A stretch of 64,000 nucleotides of DNA from Rhizobium sp. FY34 (lineage in GTDB: Bacteria; Pseudomonadota; Alphaproteobacteria; Rhizobiales; Rhizobiaceae), in contig NZ_STFZ01000014.1 of NCBI RefSeq assembly GCF_005222845.1, positions 275,517 to 339,516 of the forward strand, given 5' to 3'. The notes under the pieces were generated by a model. That model was given only the letters and a program-made list of their open reading frames with translations. It had not been told where the DNA came from and did no database searches. Every line of letters begins with the position of its first letter. Within the stretch, counting starts at the first letter, position 1. Below, piece after piece: positions 50,913 to 60,140 of this stretch. The translations under genes and the position numbers were made by a program.

Positions 50913-51851
50913 TCACTTGCTCTGCGCCGGCGCAAGCAGATCGAGCAGTGCCCGGGCAACGATCGGCAGGGATTTGTATTCCCGGCAGCCGATGAGCAGG
51001 GCACGGGTCGCCCATTGTTCATCCAACGGTACGCTGGAGAACATACCAGTCCCGAGATAGGGAAGGACGGCACCCGCTGGAAGAACCGCAACGCCGAGGC
51101 CAGCCTCGACCATTCGACGGACACCGTCGAAGCTCATGACCTTGACCCGGAAGCGCAAGGCCTTTTCGTTCAAGACCGCTTCGTTCGTCAGCTTTGCCTG
51201 CAAAGAACTGCCGTCCTGAAGACCCACCTGCTGGTATTGCGCCACTTCCAGCATCCTGACGCCCGACTTGCCCTCGAGTTCATGGCCCCGAGGCACGATA
51301 ACCATCAACGTATCTCGACGGTAGACTCTTGTCTCCAGACCAGGATGACTTGTATGTTCGGAAAAAATGCCAATATCGGCGAGTCCATCACGGATGGCGT
51401 TTACGATGATGCCGCTTGTTTCTTCCTTTAGAAGAACTCCGACATCTGGATACAGTCCAAGGTAATGCGTAAGGTCTTCTGGTAGAAACTGCGTGACCGC
51501 TGACGTGTTGGCCCAGACACGGACCTGCCCCTTATCGCCATCCGAGTATTCGCTGATTTCAGCATCGAGCTCTTCCAACTGCGCCAGCACACGACGGATA
51601 TGGCGCAACAGCACGATTCCGGCCGGCGTCGGTTCTACTCCATCCTTCAACCGATAAAGAAGCTTCACGCCCAATAGTGCCTCCAGGTCGGAGATGCGCT
51701 TGCTAACGGCCGAAGCAGCTATGTTGTTTAGGCGCGAAGCAGCCGCAATGTTGGCGTGGTCGACAACCGAAGCGAAAAGCTTCATGGTTACGAGATCGAT
51801 TGCCGGCAAAGAGCTTCGCGCAGAAACCTGGTCTTTAGGTGCCGATGTCAA
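50913..51851 (-). CDS. LysR-family transcriptional regulator
   Basis: A 312-residue regulator. The HTH begins after residue 15 (LPAIDLVTMKLFASVVDHAN) and continues AAASRLNNIAASAVSKRISD, LEALLGVKLLYR. The co-inducer domain covers about 100-300. It is convergent with the VOC gene and probably regulates the tct/dehydratase unit. No target site is proven, but a palindrome 95 bases upstream of its start (51946-51960) is a candidate for self-control. Confidence 0.88.
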   Translation of the reverse strand: MTSAPKDQVSARSSLPAIDLVTMKLFASVVDHANIAAASRLNNIAASAVSKRISDLEALLGVKLLYRLKDGVEPTPAGIVLLRHIRRVLAQLEELDAEISEYSDGDKGQVRVWANTSAVTQFLPEDLTHYLGLYPDVGVLLKEETSGIIVNAIRDGLADIGIFSEHTSHPGLETRVYRRDTLMVIVPRGHELEGKSGVRMLEVAQYQQVGLQDGSSLQAKLTNEAVLNEKALRFRVKVMSFDGVRRMVEAGLGVAVLPAGAVLPYLGTGMFSSVPLDEQWATRALLIGCREYKSLPIVARALLDLLAPAQSK

Positions 51852-52423
51852 GAGACCCCCCTTATCATTCCTCCACTAGAGATTGGCGACGCATTCCACG
51901 TCGAATTGCGCCGCGTCCTTTCAGGATATGGCAAAAATCGCTCACTTTCGCGTCGCGAAACCTGGATGGATATCGGATCCACCGGCGGCTTCGCTCCTAA
52001 AACTGAACTATTTCTGGCCATGCCACGCTCCAAACCCTGAATGTCGATCGGTCCTCTTCCGGAACGGTCATAGCACAGCTCCCGAAGAGGAGCGAAGATC
52101 TTCCCACATGACACTGGAACCGGGAGATCTTTGTAAGAAAGAAGCACATTAGAAGAACCGATGAGCCTCCTGGAATTTTTCAGTAGAGAGCCTTGCATTG
52201 TGATAGATCATCTTATTGCACGGTAGGCTGGTGGTTGCGCTTCTCGATTTTCCAGACGTCGCCATTCTTGATTGAACTGCGCCGGCGTTCCAGACGACAT
52301 GCGGACCTCTCGCACGAAGCCGGAGATTGGACACCTCGATTTACCCCGATTTCCTGGGTTGACGGGACGATCTGAGCCTATCGCCGCGACCGGTGGCGAT
52401 ATTTGAACTGTCGGTACTGGCAT
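51852..52423. other. Intergenic stretch with no supportable gene
   Basis: About 570 bases hold only short frames in all directions, none with a recognisable product. The one clear element is TTTCGCG-T-CGCGAAA at 51946-51960, a perfect 7-bp-arm palindrome. The right half adjoins transposase debris and may be remains of deleted genes. Confidence 0.5.
51946..51960. promoter_or_regulatory. Perfect 15-bp palindrome upstream of the LysR gene
   Basis: TTTCGCGTCGCGAAA has 7-bp perfect arms around a single T. It lies 95 bases before the LysR start, within range for an operator of that gene. No LysR-type T-N11-A spacing is obvious inside it. Confidence 0.4.
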
Positions 52424-53067
52424 TCACGCCCCTTTCGGAGCGTTCCTCGTCATGGGTGTCGGCGTTTCCGTCGGTTTCTTGGCCTTGGAATACTTCACCG
52501 TCCAGCGCGCATCGCGATCCTTCTGTGCAAGCTTGCCGGGCTTCTCCTTCCAGTCCTGCGGTATCTCACTGGCTTTGATCGCGCCCTTCTCTTCCTGGCT
52601 GTTGTGCTGCCTGGAGCCTGGATGATTGTCGCATCTATGATCTGCCCACCCCTGGCCAGATACCCGGACCGTGAGAGATGTTTGTCGAAACGTGCGATAA
52701 GGTTTTCGATGGCACCGGCTCGCACGAGGCTTTCGCGAAACAGCCAGATCGTTTTGGCATCTGGAATCTTGTCGGACAGGCCGAGCCCCAGAAACCGCAT
52801 GAAGGACAGCCGGTCCTGGATGACGAACTCGGCCTCATCGTCAGAGAGATTACAGAGAGCCTGCAGAACCAGGATCTTGAACATCATGACCGCCGGAAAC
52901 GGCGAACGGCCGCCGTTCGATCCATCCGATCGCTTCAGCGGCTTGGCGAACGGCTTTTCAAACACCGACCATGGAATGATCGCGTTCAGCTTTTCCAGAG
53001 GATCGCCGACCGCGCTCAGCCGCTCGTAACGCTCGTCCAAATCCCAAAAACCCGGCTGTCCCCGCAT
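52424..53067 (-). pseudogene. IS5-family transposase, frameshifted and truncated
   Basis: The start MRGQPGFWDLDERYERLSAV is the IS5 beginning. The N-terminal domain is complete, and the first catalytic Asp is in QIIDATII. Near 52612 one base is lost, and the protein continues in another frame (ARWTVKYSKAK region) to a stop at 52424-52426. The second Asp and the Glu of the DDE site are missing. An upstream Met (53088) is less typical. The copy is dead. Confidence 0.82.
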
Positions 53068-53144
53068 CAGCCGTTCCCAGCAAATCACACAAGCAGGATG
53101 GAATCACGAACACCGGCAAAGGGGGAGGTATTTCGAGGTCTCCA

Positions 53145-53232
53145 ATTGCTCTTGCTGAGATCGATCGGTTGATCGTGAACGGTATCCGGTTTGGCACAGT
53201 GCTGGCCGACGCAGGTTACGGCCTGTCCAACT
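53145..53232 (+). pseudogene. IS701-type transposase scrap
   Basis: Thirty residues, IALAEIDRLIVNGIRFGTVL plus ADAGYGLS, match the region of IS701-type transposases that contains the Asp of ADAGYG. Both sides diverge at once. It lies 77 bases from the edge of the IS5 remnant, on the other strand. Confidence 0.55.
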
Positions 53233-53563
53233 TGCCGGTCGATGTGACATTGAAAGTGCTGGCGGACGCGATCAATGTACTTGCTATACCGGGAGCACAG
53301 ATCCGATGTCCGCACTGTCAAAGCAAAAATTCAATTCTGCAAAAGTCGTCATAGATGGGCAGTGGTTGATCGAAACGCGAGTCACCTTTTGAACTTCCAG
53401 ATCGCCGGCTGGCTGCGCAACACTGACGCCACGTTGTTGCGGCAACTTCACGGCTTAAAGCTTGTGCTCACGGCTGCATATTCGTCTTTGCATTCAAGCT
53501 CTCCGGGTTCAGCTGGAACACCTGAACTCGATGTCCATGAAACCGGCCGCCGGGCAGGCTGGC
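53233..53563. other. Intergenic stretch between transposase scrap and LysR
   Basis: Plus-strand frames stay open over most of this region but show no family I know. One contains IRCPHCQSKN, a zinc-ribbon-like scrap that could come from another transposase. I would treat the region as insertion debris ending at the stop of the CatR-like gene. Confidence 0.4.
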
Positions 53564-54523
53564 TCAGTTGGAATCCGTCGGCCTAAGCTCAACTCCGGAA
53601 TCTATCTTCACATTGGAGAGCTGTAGCCAGATGGGATTGTCAGCATACATTTCGCGGATGATCTGCTTGATCTCCTCGATACGGCTGCCGGCTTCTTCGC
53701 GTCTGTAGCTCATGATGATGGGGGAAGTTGCATTCTCGTCCTTGATCATGCGGTAGCAGACATCGTCTGGTCGTTGGCGTTGGGAGGCAGCCGGAATGAT
53801 GCAGAGGCTGACGCCTGCGGCAACAATGCCAAGGGCCGTCTGGATTTCACGCACCTCATCGACATGCGACGGCGAAACGCCCAGTTCCTCCAGCATATTG
53901 AGAACTTCATCGGCAAAACTCGGCCGGGGTTGAGAGGGATAGACGAGCAGCGGCTCGTTTTGCAGTTCGGTCAGCGCAATCGGCTCATTGGAAAAGGACT
54001 TCGGGTGCCCCTTGGGCAGGGCCAGAACCAGGCGTTCCTCCCGCAATGTCAGTCTTTCCACCTCGCGATCGTTGAAGCGCACTCGCCCGAAGCCGAGATC
54101 GATCCGGTGTTCCTTAAGCGCGCTCACCTGTTCGGTCGAGGCCATTTCGCGGATTTCGAAGTCAAGATCCGGCCAGCGGATCCGCATTCGGCGAACAAGG
54201 TCCGGCATGCCGCCGTACAGCGTCGAGCCGACACAGCCAATGATATACCTTTCCCGTCGCGACAGGCCGATACGTCGGGTCTGTTCGCGCACATGCTCGG
54301 TCCTGGCGATGATCTGGCCGGCCTGCCGGTAGAAGAAGCGCCCGGCCTCGGTCAGCGTCAGAGGGCGGTGACTGCGGTCGATGAGGAGAACGCCCAGTTC
54401 CTCTTCCAACTGCTGGATCTGCCGGCTGAGAGGCGGTTGGGCCATATGCAGAATTTCCGCAGCACGGGAAAAGTTTCTCTCACGTGCAACCGCAACAAAG
54501 TACCTCAGCTGTCTCAGTTCCAT
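53564..54523 (-). CDS. catR: LysR-family regulator of the cat genes (CatR-like)
   Basis: A 319-residue regulator that begins MELRQLRYFVAVARERNFSR, followed by AAEILHMAQPPLSRQIQQLE, the HTH of the CatR/CatM/BenM branch. I chose the Met at 54523 because AAGG is at the right distance. The Met two codons earlier is too close to it. It is divergent from catB, and an ATAC-N7-GTAT site lies right between. Relatives respond to cis,cis-muconate (and some to benzoate), activating catBCA. The symbol rests on position and motif, so other LysR names are possible. Confidence 0.85.
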   Translation of the reverse strand: MELRQLRYFVAVARERNFSRAAEILHMAQPPLSRQIQQLEEELGVLLIDRSHRPLTLTEAGRFFYRQAGQIIARTEHVREQTRRIGLSRRERYIIGCVGSTLYGGMPDLVRRMRIRWPDLDFEIREMASTEQVSALKEHRIDLGFGRVRFNDREVERLTLREERLVLALPKGHPKSFSNEPIALTELQNEPLLVYPSQPRPSFADEVLNMLEELGVSPSHVDEVREIQTALGIVAAGVSLCIIPAASQRQRPDDVCYRMIKDENATSPIIMSYRREEAGSRIEEIKQIIREMYADNPIWLQLSNVKIDSGVELRPTDSN

Positions 54524-54527
54524 TTTC

Positions 54528-54542
54528 ATACCTTTTGAGTAT
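54528..54542. promoter_or_regulatory. CatM/BenM-type LysR binding site
   Basis: ATACCTTTTGAGTAT fits the ATAC-N7-GTAT consensus known for CatM/BenM sites exactly. Its centre is about 63 bases before the likely catB transcription start, the normal place of a LysR recognition site. It also overlaps the upstream edge of the catR coding start, which fits autorepression. Confidence 0.8.
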
Positions 54543-54562
54543 CGAATGCCACTTTTATAGTT

Positions 54563-54591
54563 TTGGACTGATTTCCGGCAGAACGCTAATT
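54563..54591 (+). promoter_or_regulatory. Probable catB promoter
   Basis: TTGGAC (54563-54568), a 17-base spacer and CTAATT (54586-54591) form a modest sigma-70 promoter, as expected for one that needs an activator. It lies 27 bases before the GTG of catB. Confidence 0.5.
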
Positions 54592-54618
54592 TCCCTATCA
54601 AGACAGGGAGGAAGCGTG

Positions 54619-55770
54619 GTGTCAGCAGAAAGTCGCATCGTCGAGATCGAGACGATTATACTCGATTTGCCTACCATCAGACCGCACCGTCTGTCGATGG
54701 TGACCATGAGCGGCCAGAGCATGACGATCGTGCGGATCCGCTGCGCCGATGGGTTTGAGGGCTTGGGTGAAGGCACGACCATCGGTGGCCTTGCCTATGG
54801 TTCGGAAAGCCCCGAGGGGATGAAGCTTACCATTGATACCTATGTCGCGCCGCTTCTGATCGGTCAGGACGCCGCGCGCATCCAGTCCTTGATGGACCGT
54901 GTGACAGGGGCGGTTAAGGGCAATCATTTCGCCAAATGTGCCGTGGAATCGGCTTTGCTGGATTGCCATGCACGCCGCCTGGGACTGCCGCTGTCGGAAC
55001 TTCTGGGTGGTCGTCGGCGTGACAGTCTGCCGGTTGCCTGGACGCTGGCGTCCGGCGATACGGCCAAGGACATCGATGAGGCGCAGACCATGCTGGATCG
55101 GCGTCGTCACAAGGATTTCAAGCTGAAGATCGGTCGTCGCGTGCTTACCGACGATGTCCGCCATGTGGCCGAAATTCGCAAGGCGCTGCCGGATCACGCT
55201 TCCATCCGCGTCGATGTGAACATGGCCTGGCGCGAACGCGAGGCACGTCAGGGCATTGCTGCCCTCGCTGACGCGGGCTGCGTGCTTGTCGAACAGCCGG
55301 TGGCCGGCATTGCGCCTCTTGCGAGGCTGACGCGCACATCTTCCATCGCCATCATGGCCGATGAGGTGCTTGTCGGCCCTGAAAGTGCGCTGGAAGCGGC
55401 TGTGGCACGCGCGGGCGACGTCTTCTCCATCAAGATCGAACAGGCTGGCGGTCTCTTTGCTGCTGCAAAGGTGGTGGCCATTGCCGAGACGGCGGGTGTC
55501 AGCATCTATGGCGGCACCATGCTGGAAGGCCCGATCGGCACGATCGCTGCAGCCCAGCTCATGGCGGGTGTGAAGGATCTGCATTGGGGAACGGAGTTTT
55601 TCGGTCCCCTGCTGCTCACGGAAGACATCCTGCAGGAACCGCTGAATTTCTCAGATTTCGAGCTGAAGCTGCCGACTGGGCCCGGTCTGGGAATTGATCT
55701 CGATGAAGCGGCTGTCGCCCGGTTCCGACGCGACGGCAAGCCGGCCAATTCCTTGCGCGTGGTGGGGTAA
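54619..55770 (+). CDS. catB: Muconate cycloisomerase
   Basis: A 383-residue enolase-superfamily enzyme converting cis,cis-muconate to muconolactone with Mn2+. The K-x-K base pair is in DFKLKIGRR, metal ligands are the Asp in RVDVNMAW, the Glu in LVEQPVAG and the Asp in MADEVLVG, and a second base Lys is in FSIKIEQAGG. It starts with GTG. A second GTG lies three bases earlier, and GGGAGG spacing favours 54619. The stop is four bases from catC. With catC and catA it forms the catechol ortho-cleavage unit. Confidence 0.92.
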   Translation: MSAESRIVEIETIILDLPTIRPHRLSMVTMSGQSMTIVRIRCADGFEGLGEGTTIGGLAYGSESPEGMKLTIDTYVAPLLIGQDAARIQSLMDRVTGAVKGNHFAKCAVESALLDCHARRLGLPLSELLGGRRRDSLPVAWTLASGDTAKDIDEAQTMLDRRRHKDFKLKIGRRVLTDDVRHVAEIRKALPDHASIRVDVNMAWREREARQGIAALADAGCVLVEQPVAGIAPLARLTRTSSIAIMADEVLVGPESALEAAVARAGDVFSIKIEQAGGLFAAAKVVAIAETAGVSIYGGTMLEGPIGTIAAAQLMAGVKDLHWGTEFFGPLLLTEDILQEPLNFSDFELKLPTGPGLGIDLDEAAVARFRRDGKPANSLRVVG

Positions 55771-55774
55771 ATTC

Positions 55775-56065
55775 ATGCTTTTTCATGTCGAAATGACCGT
55801 CAACATTCCGCACGACATTCCGAAGGAGGAGGTCGAGCGAATGAAGGTACTCGAGCGGGAGCAAGCCCATGAGCTCCAGCGGACGGGGCAGTGGCGGCAT
55901 CTGTGGCGCATCGCCGGCCGTTTCGCCAATGTCAGCATTTTTGATGTCGCAAGCCCTCAGGCCTTGCATGACATCCTGTCCAATCTGCCGCTGTTTCCGT
56001 TCATGGAGATCAAGGTGATGCCGCTTTGCCGGCATCCCTCGTCGATCCGCGACGACGACACCTGA
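55775..56065 (+). CDS. catC: Muconolactone delta-isomerase
   Basis: A 96-residue protein, the family's normal size. MLFHVEMTVNIPHDIPKEEV, then EREQAHELQRTGQWRHLWRI, and PLFPFMEIKVMPLCRHPSSI are family landmarks. It shifts the double bond of muconolactone to the enol-lactone. No good ribosome-binding site precedes it, but the catB stop is only four bases away, so translational coupling is likely. Confidence 0.92.
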   Translation: MLFHVEMTVNIPHDIPKEEVERMKVLEREQAHELQRTGQWRHLWRIAGRFANVSIFDVASPQALHDILSNLPLFPFMEIKVMPLCRHPSSIRDDDT

Positions 56066-56139
56066 ATCGTCCGGGAGGGACGGTTTTCTCACCCATCAAT
56101 AGCGACCTCGTGGGGTCGCACATGCCAAAGGAGGATGTC

Positions 56140-57069
56140 ATGGCAAAGGGTCTGATCGAAAAGGAAGTGATCGCAGCGCTCGCAAGGCGCGCAAGCGGGA
56201 TCGACGAGGAAGGCGGCGACCGCCGTCTGAAGGAAATCATGAACCGCCTGCTGGCGGATCTCTTCCAGGCGATCGACGATCTGGATATCAGCATGAACGA
56301 GGTGTGGAGCGCGGTCGCCTATATCGGAGCCGCCGGTCGCAGCAACGAGCTTGGCCTGATCGCGCCCGGCATCGGTCTTGAGCATTTCCTCGATCTGCGT
56401 CTCGACGAGGAAGAGCGTCGTGCCGGTCTTGCCGGCGGTACGTCCCGTACCATCGAAGGCCCGCTCTACATCGCCGGTGCACCTCTCTGTCAGCATTTTG
56501 CGCGTCTCGACGACGGTTCGGACAAGGGCGAAGTCCTGTTCATGAACGGTCAGGTGCGCGATCAATACGGCAAGCCGGTGGCCGGTGCCGTGGTTGATGT
56601 GTGGCACGCCAACACGCGCGGCAACTATTCGCACTTCGATCCCGAGCAGGCACCTTACAACCTGCGCCGTCGCATCGTCACCGACGCCGAGGGGCGGTAT
56701 CGCTTCCGCACCATCATGCCGAGCGGCTATTCGACGCCTCCGGGCGGCAATACGGAAAAGCTGTTGTTCGCCATCGGGCGTCACGGCAACCGGCCGGCCC
56801 ACATCCACTTCTTCGTGGAAGCTCCCGGTCACCGTCACCTGACGACACAGATCAACATCGAGGGCGATCCCTATCTGTTCGACGACTTTGCCTTCGGCAC
56901 GCGTGACGATCTGATCCCGCCGGTCGAGCGCGTCACCGATCCCAAGGCGATGGCCGACAACCAGGTCCAGGAGCCTTTCGCCACCATCGAATTCGACTTC
57001 GTGCTGATGCCGGCCGTCGAAGGTGTCGTCGGCACCATCGTTAATCGCGAACGGGCGCAGGCCGCGTAA
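56140..57069 (+). CDS. catA: Catechol 1,2-dioxygenase
   Basis: A 309-residue intradiol dioxygenase that opens catechol to cis,cis-muconate. Iron ligands are Tyr in TRGNYSHFD, Tyr in MPSGYSTPP and two His in RHGNRPAHIHFFV. The helical N-terminal domain (about 1-105) has the usual LLADLFQAIDDLDISMNEVW. AAAGGAGGAT sets ATG 56140. A Met six codons earlier is also possible. It is the third gene of catBCA and directly precedes benA. Confidence 0.93.
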   Translation: MAKGLIEKEVIAALARRASGIDEEGGDRRLKEIMNRLLADLFQAIDDLDISMNEVWSAVAYIGAAGRSNELGLIAPGIGLEHFLDLRLDEEERRAGLAGGTSRTIEGPLYIAGAPLCQHFARLDDGSDKGEVLFMNGQVRDQYGKPVAGAVVDVWHANTRGNYSHFDPEQAPYNLRRRIVTDAEGRYRFRTIMPSGYSTPPGGNTEKLLFAIGRHGNRPAHIHFFVEAPGHRHLTTQINIEGDPYLFDDFAFGTRDDLIPPVERVTDPKAMADNQVQEPFATIEFDFVLMPAVEGVVGTIVNRERAQAA

Positions 57070-57096
57070 GCAACCTGTCCGGCTGAACAACTGGAA

Positions 57097-57120
57097 GGGG
57101 TGAGGGCTCTGCCCCACCCC
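57097..57120 (+). terminator. GC-rich hairpin between catA and benA
   Basis: GGGGTGaGGG pairs with CCCcACCCC around a short loop with one mismatch. Few T residues follow. It may only partially end catBCA transcription or stabilise the message. The benA ribosome-binding site (AGGAGGAG) begins a few bases later. Confidence 0.5.
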
Positions 57121-57139
57121 CGTTTAGGAGGAGAAAAGC

Positions 57140-58510
57140 ATGCTTGACGTGACCGTCGATCCCTACATCGAGAACAAGCTTGAAGCGTCCGTCGTCGATG
57201 ATGCTGCGACAGGCACCTATCGCTGTCGCCGAGACATCTTCACTGATCCGGAACTTTTCGAACTGGAGATGAAGCACATCTGGGAAGGCAACTGGGTCTA
57301 TCTGGCGCATGAGAGCCAGATTCCCAGCCCGAATGACTACCTCACGGGCTTCATCGGGCGTCAGCCTATCGTCATCTCGCGCGACAAGAACGGTGAGCTG
57401 CACTGCTTCCTCAATGCCTGCTCGCATCGCGGCGCGATGGTCTGCCGCCACAAGCGCGGCAACAAGTCCACCTATACCTGCCCCTTCCACGGCTGGTCCT
57501 TCTCCAATACGGGCAAGCTGCTGAAGGCCAAGGATCCGAATGGCGCTGGCTATCCCGAGCAGTTCAACAAGAACGGTTCACACGACCTGACCAAGGTCGC
57601 CCGGTTCGAAAGCTATCGCGGCTTCCTGTTCGGCAGCCTCAATGCCGACGTGCTTTCGCTGGAAGAACATCTGGGCGAGGCGCGCAAGATCATCGACATG
57701 GTGGTGGGCCAGTCTCCTGACGGGCTGGAGATCCTGCGTGGCAGCTCGACCTATGTTTATGACGGCAATTGGAAGCTGCAGACCGAAAACGGTGCCGACG
57801 GCTACCATGTCTCCTCGGTCCACTGGAACTATGCGGCGACGACGCAACACCGCAAGGAGGCGATTGCTGCGGCCAATGGCCAGGATGTCACCCGCGCCAT
57901 GGATGCCGGCGGATGGGCCAAGCAGGGAGGCGGCTTCTATTCCTTCGAGCATGGGCATCTGCTGCTGTGGACCCGCTGGTCGAACCCGGAAGACCGGCCA
58001 TTGGCGGAAAAGCGCGGCGAACTGACGGAGCAGTTCGGTCAAGCCTGGGCTGACTGGATGATCGACCGCTCGCGCAATCTCTGCCTTTATCCGAACGTCT
58101 ATCTGATGGATCAATTCTCCTCGCAGATCCGCATGTACCGGCCGATCGCCGTGGATAAGACGGAAGTGACGATCTATTGCATCGCGCCCAAGGGCGAGAG
58201 TGCCGAAGCACGCGCGCGCCGTATCCGCCAGTATGAGGATTTCTTCAATGCCAGCGGCATGGCAACGCCCGATGATCTCGAGGAGTTCCGCTCCTGCCAG
58301 ATCGGCTATCAGGCGCGCCATGCGGAATGGAACGACCTGAGCCGCGGCGCGGCCCACTGGATCGAAGGCCCGGATGATGGGGCTGCAGCCATCGGGCTTC
58401 AGCCGCTGTTGTCAGGTGTGAAGACCGAGGACGAGGGCCTGTTCGTCGTCCAGCACAGCTATTGGAAACAGGCGCTGCAGAAGGCCATCGGACGCGATCC
58501 GACCCTCTGA
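57140..58510 (+). CDS. benA: Benzoate 1,2-dioxygenase, large subunit
   Basis: A 456-residue Rieske oxygenase alpha subunit. The Rieske motif C-x-H...C-x2-H is seen as [10 protein letters not shown] and YTCPFHGW. The mononuclear-iron motif lies in [16 protein letters not shown]. It adds O2 to benzoate to give the cis-1,2-dihydrodiol carboxylate, together with BenB and the BenC reductase. The ATG has AGGAGGAGAAAAG before it. The order benABCD with catBCA is usual in proteobacteria. Confidence 0.95.
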   Translation: MLDVTVDPYIENKLEASVVDDAATGTYRCRRDIFTDPELFELEMKHIWEGNWVYLAHESQIPSPNDYLTGFIGRQPIVISRDKNGELHCFLNACSHRGAMVCRHKRGNKSTYTCPFHGWSFSNTGKLLKAKDPNGAGYPEQFNKNGSHDLTKVARFESYRGFLFGSLNADVLSLEEHLGEARKIIDMVVGQSPDGLEILRGSSTYVYDGNWKLQTENGADGYHVSSVHWNYAATTQHRKEAIAAANGQDVTRAMDAGGWAKQGGGFYSFEHGHLLLWTRWSNPEDRPLAEKRGELTEQFGQAWADWMIDRSRNLCLYPNVYLMDQFSSQIRMYRPIAVDKTEVTIYCIAPKGESAEARARRIRQYEDFFNASGMATPDDLEEFRSCQIGYQARHAEWNDLSRGAAHWIEGPDDGAAAIGLQPLLSGVKTEDEGLFVVQHSYWKQALQKAIGRDPTL

Positions 58511-58616
58511 GTGGTCGGCAAACGAACCAACTGACACATGGATGTGCGGGCGGGCCGGGAGGGCGCGCCCACCTGGAAAGGATACGGCCGCCTTAGATGC
58601 GGTTCGAGGAGGAAAC

Positions 58617-59108
58617 ATGACGATATCCCGCCAAGAGGTGGAAGACTTCCTGTATCGCGAGGCGCGTTATCTCGATGACCGCGATTGGGACAGCTGGCTT
58701 GCACTGTACGCCCCCCATGTCGATTTCTGGATGCCGGCCTGGGATGATGATGACCGGCTGACGGAGGATCCGCAGACAGAAATTTCGCTGATGTACTACC
58801 CCACCAAACAGGGGCTGGAAGATCGCATCTTCCGCATCCGTACCGACCGGTCCAGCGCCACCAGTCTGCCCGAGCCGCGCACGCTGCACCATATTTCCAA
58901 TGTCGAGATCCTGTCGCAGACGCCGGAAAAGCTGGAGATCCGCTTCAACTGGATGACGCAGAACTTCCGCTACAAGACCACCGACACCCATTACGGCACC
59001 AATTATTACACGCTCGAAGTGTCGGGCGGCCAGATGCTGATCGCATCGAAGAAGATCGTTCTCGTCAACGACTACATTCACCACGTCATCGATATCTATC
59101 ACGTCTGA
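58617..59108 (+). CDS. benB: Benzoate 1,2-dioxygenase, small subunit
   Basis: A 163-residue beta subunit of the ring-hydroxylating dioxygenase. VEDFLYREARYLDDRDWDSW and LALYAPHVDFWMPAWDDDDR are its conserved blocks, then NYYTLEVSGGQMLIASKKIV. The fold is NTF2-like and has no iron. GAGGAGGAAAC precedes the ATG. A 106-base gap separates it from benA. Confidence 0.94.
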   Translation: MTISRQEVEDFLYREARYLDDRDWDSWLALYAPHVDFWMPAWDDDDRLTEDPQTEISLMYYPTKQGLEDRIFRIRTDRSSATSLPEPRTLHHISNVEILSQTPEKLEIRFNWMTQNFRYKTTDTHYGTNYYTLEVSGGQMLIASKKIVLVNDYIHHVIDIYHV

Positions 59109-59123
59109 GCAGAGGGAAAGATC

Positions 59124-60140
59124 ATGCCGAGAGTGGCTTTGAACTTCGAGGACGGCGTGACCCGCTTCATCGAATGCGGTGCAAACGAAGTCCTGGTCGA
59201 TGCCGCCTATCGCGCCCGGCTGAACATTCCGATGGACTGCCGCGATGGTGTGTGTGGCACCTGCAAGTGCAAGGTGGAGGCCGGCTCCTTCGAGCTGGGC
59301 GACTACATAGAGGATGCGCTGTCGGACGACGAGCGCAGCCAGGGCTTTGCCCTGAGCTGCCAGATGCGCCCCAGCAGCGATTGCGTCGTCTCGGTTCCGG
59401 CCACGTCGGCCATGTGCAAGAGCGGTCCGGCTGAATTCGGCGCAAGCCTCCTCGAAGTGCGCCCGCTGTCTCACACGACCCTTGGCTTTTCGGTCTCGCT
59501 GGATGATCCGGATGCGCTGGGTTTCCTGCCCGGCCAGTATGTGCAGGTCTCCGTGCCTGGCATGGATACCAGTCGCGCCTATTCCTTCTCGTCCATGGTG
59601 AGTGATGGACGGGTGGACTTTCTGGTGCGCAACATTCCAGGCGGTCTGATGTCCACCTATCTATCCACAAAGGCCAAGCCCGGCGACCGGTTGACGTTGA
59701 AGGGGCCGTCCGGCGCTTTCTACCTGCGTGAAATGAAGCGTCCGGCGCTGTTTCTGGCGGGTGGAACCGGGCTTGCGCCGTTCCTTGCCATGCTCGAGCA
59801 TCTCTCTGAGCGCGATGAGCCGTTGCAAACCGTCCGGCTGATCTATGGCGTCACGCGCGATGTGGATCTGGTCGAGGTGCAGCGTCTGGAGGCGCTGCGC
59901 GCCAAGCTTCCGGGCTTCACCTATGATGTCTGCATATCCGATCCACAGAGCCAGGCGCCGCTCAAGGGCTTCGTCACCGACCATTTCGGGGCCGGCGACC
60001 TCAATGGCGGGGACTGTGACGTCTATCTCTGCGGTCCGCCGCCGATGGTGGAGGCCGTGCGCCGGCACTTCAGCACGATCGGGGTCACACCCGCCGTCTT
60101 CCATTACGAGAAGTTCAATCCGGCGGAGACGGTACAATGA
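59124..60140 (+). CDS. benC: Benzoate 1,2-dioxygenase electron-transfer component
   Basis: A 338-residue reductase. The plant-type 2Fe-2S domain has Cys39, Cys44, Cys47 (CRDGVCGTC) and Cys79. The FAD domain shows the R-x-Y-S motif in RAYSFSSM. The NAD domain shows GGTGLAPFLAML and the CGPPPMVEAV end block. It passes electrons from NADH to the BenAB oxygenase. It ends four bases inside benD, so the two are coupled. Confidence 0.95.
   Translation: MPRVALNFEDGVTRFIECGANEVLVDAAYRARLNIPMDCRDGVCGTCKCKVEAGSFELGDYIEDALSDDERSQGFALSCQMRPSSDCVVSVPATSAMCKSGPAEFGASLLEVRPLSHTTLGFSVSLDDPDALGFLPGQYVQVSVPGMDTSRAYSFSSMVSDGRVDFLVRNIPGGLMSTYLSTKAKPGDRLTLKGPSGAFYLREMKRPALFLAGGTGLAPFLAMLEHLSERDEPLQTVRLIYGVTRDVDLVEVQRLEALRAKLPGFTYDVCISDPQSQAPLKGFVTDHFGAGDLNGGDCDVYLCGPPPMVEAVRRHFSTIGVTPAVFHYEKFNPAETVQ

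Noticed and set aside
53256-53586. Plus-strand frame running into the end of the CatR-like gene
   Set aside because: No recognisable product; it overlaps the regulator's stop and adjoins transposase debris.
56089-57117. 342-codon minus-strand frame opposite catA
   Set aside because: catA is certain from its four iron ligands. The antisense frame shows no family features.
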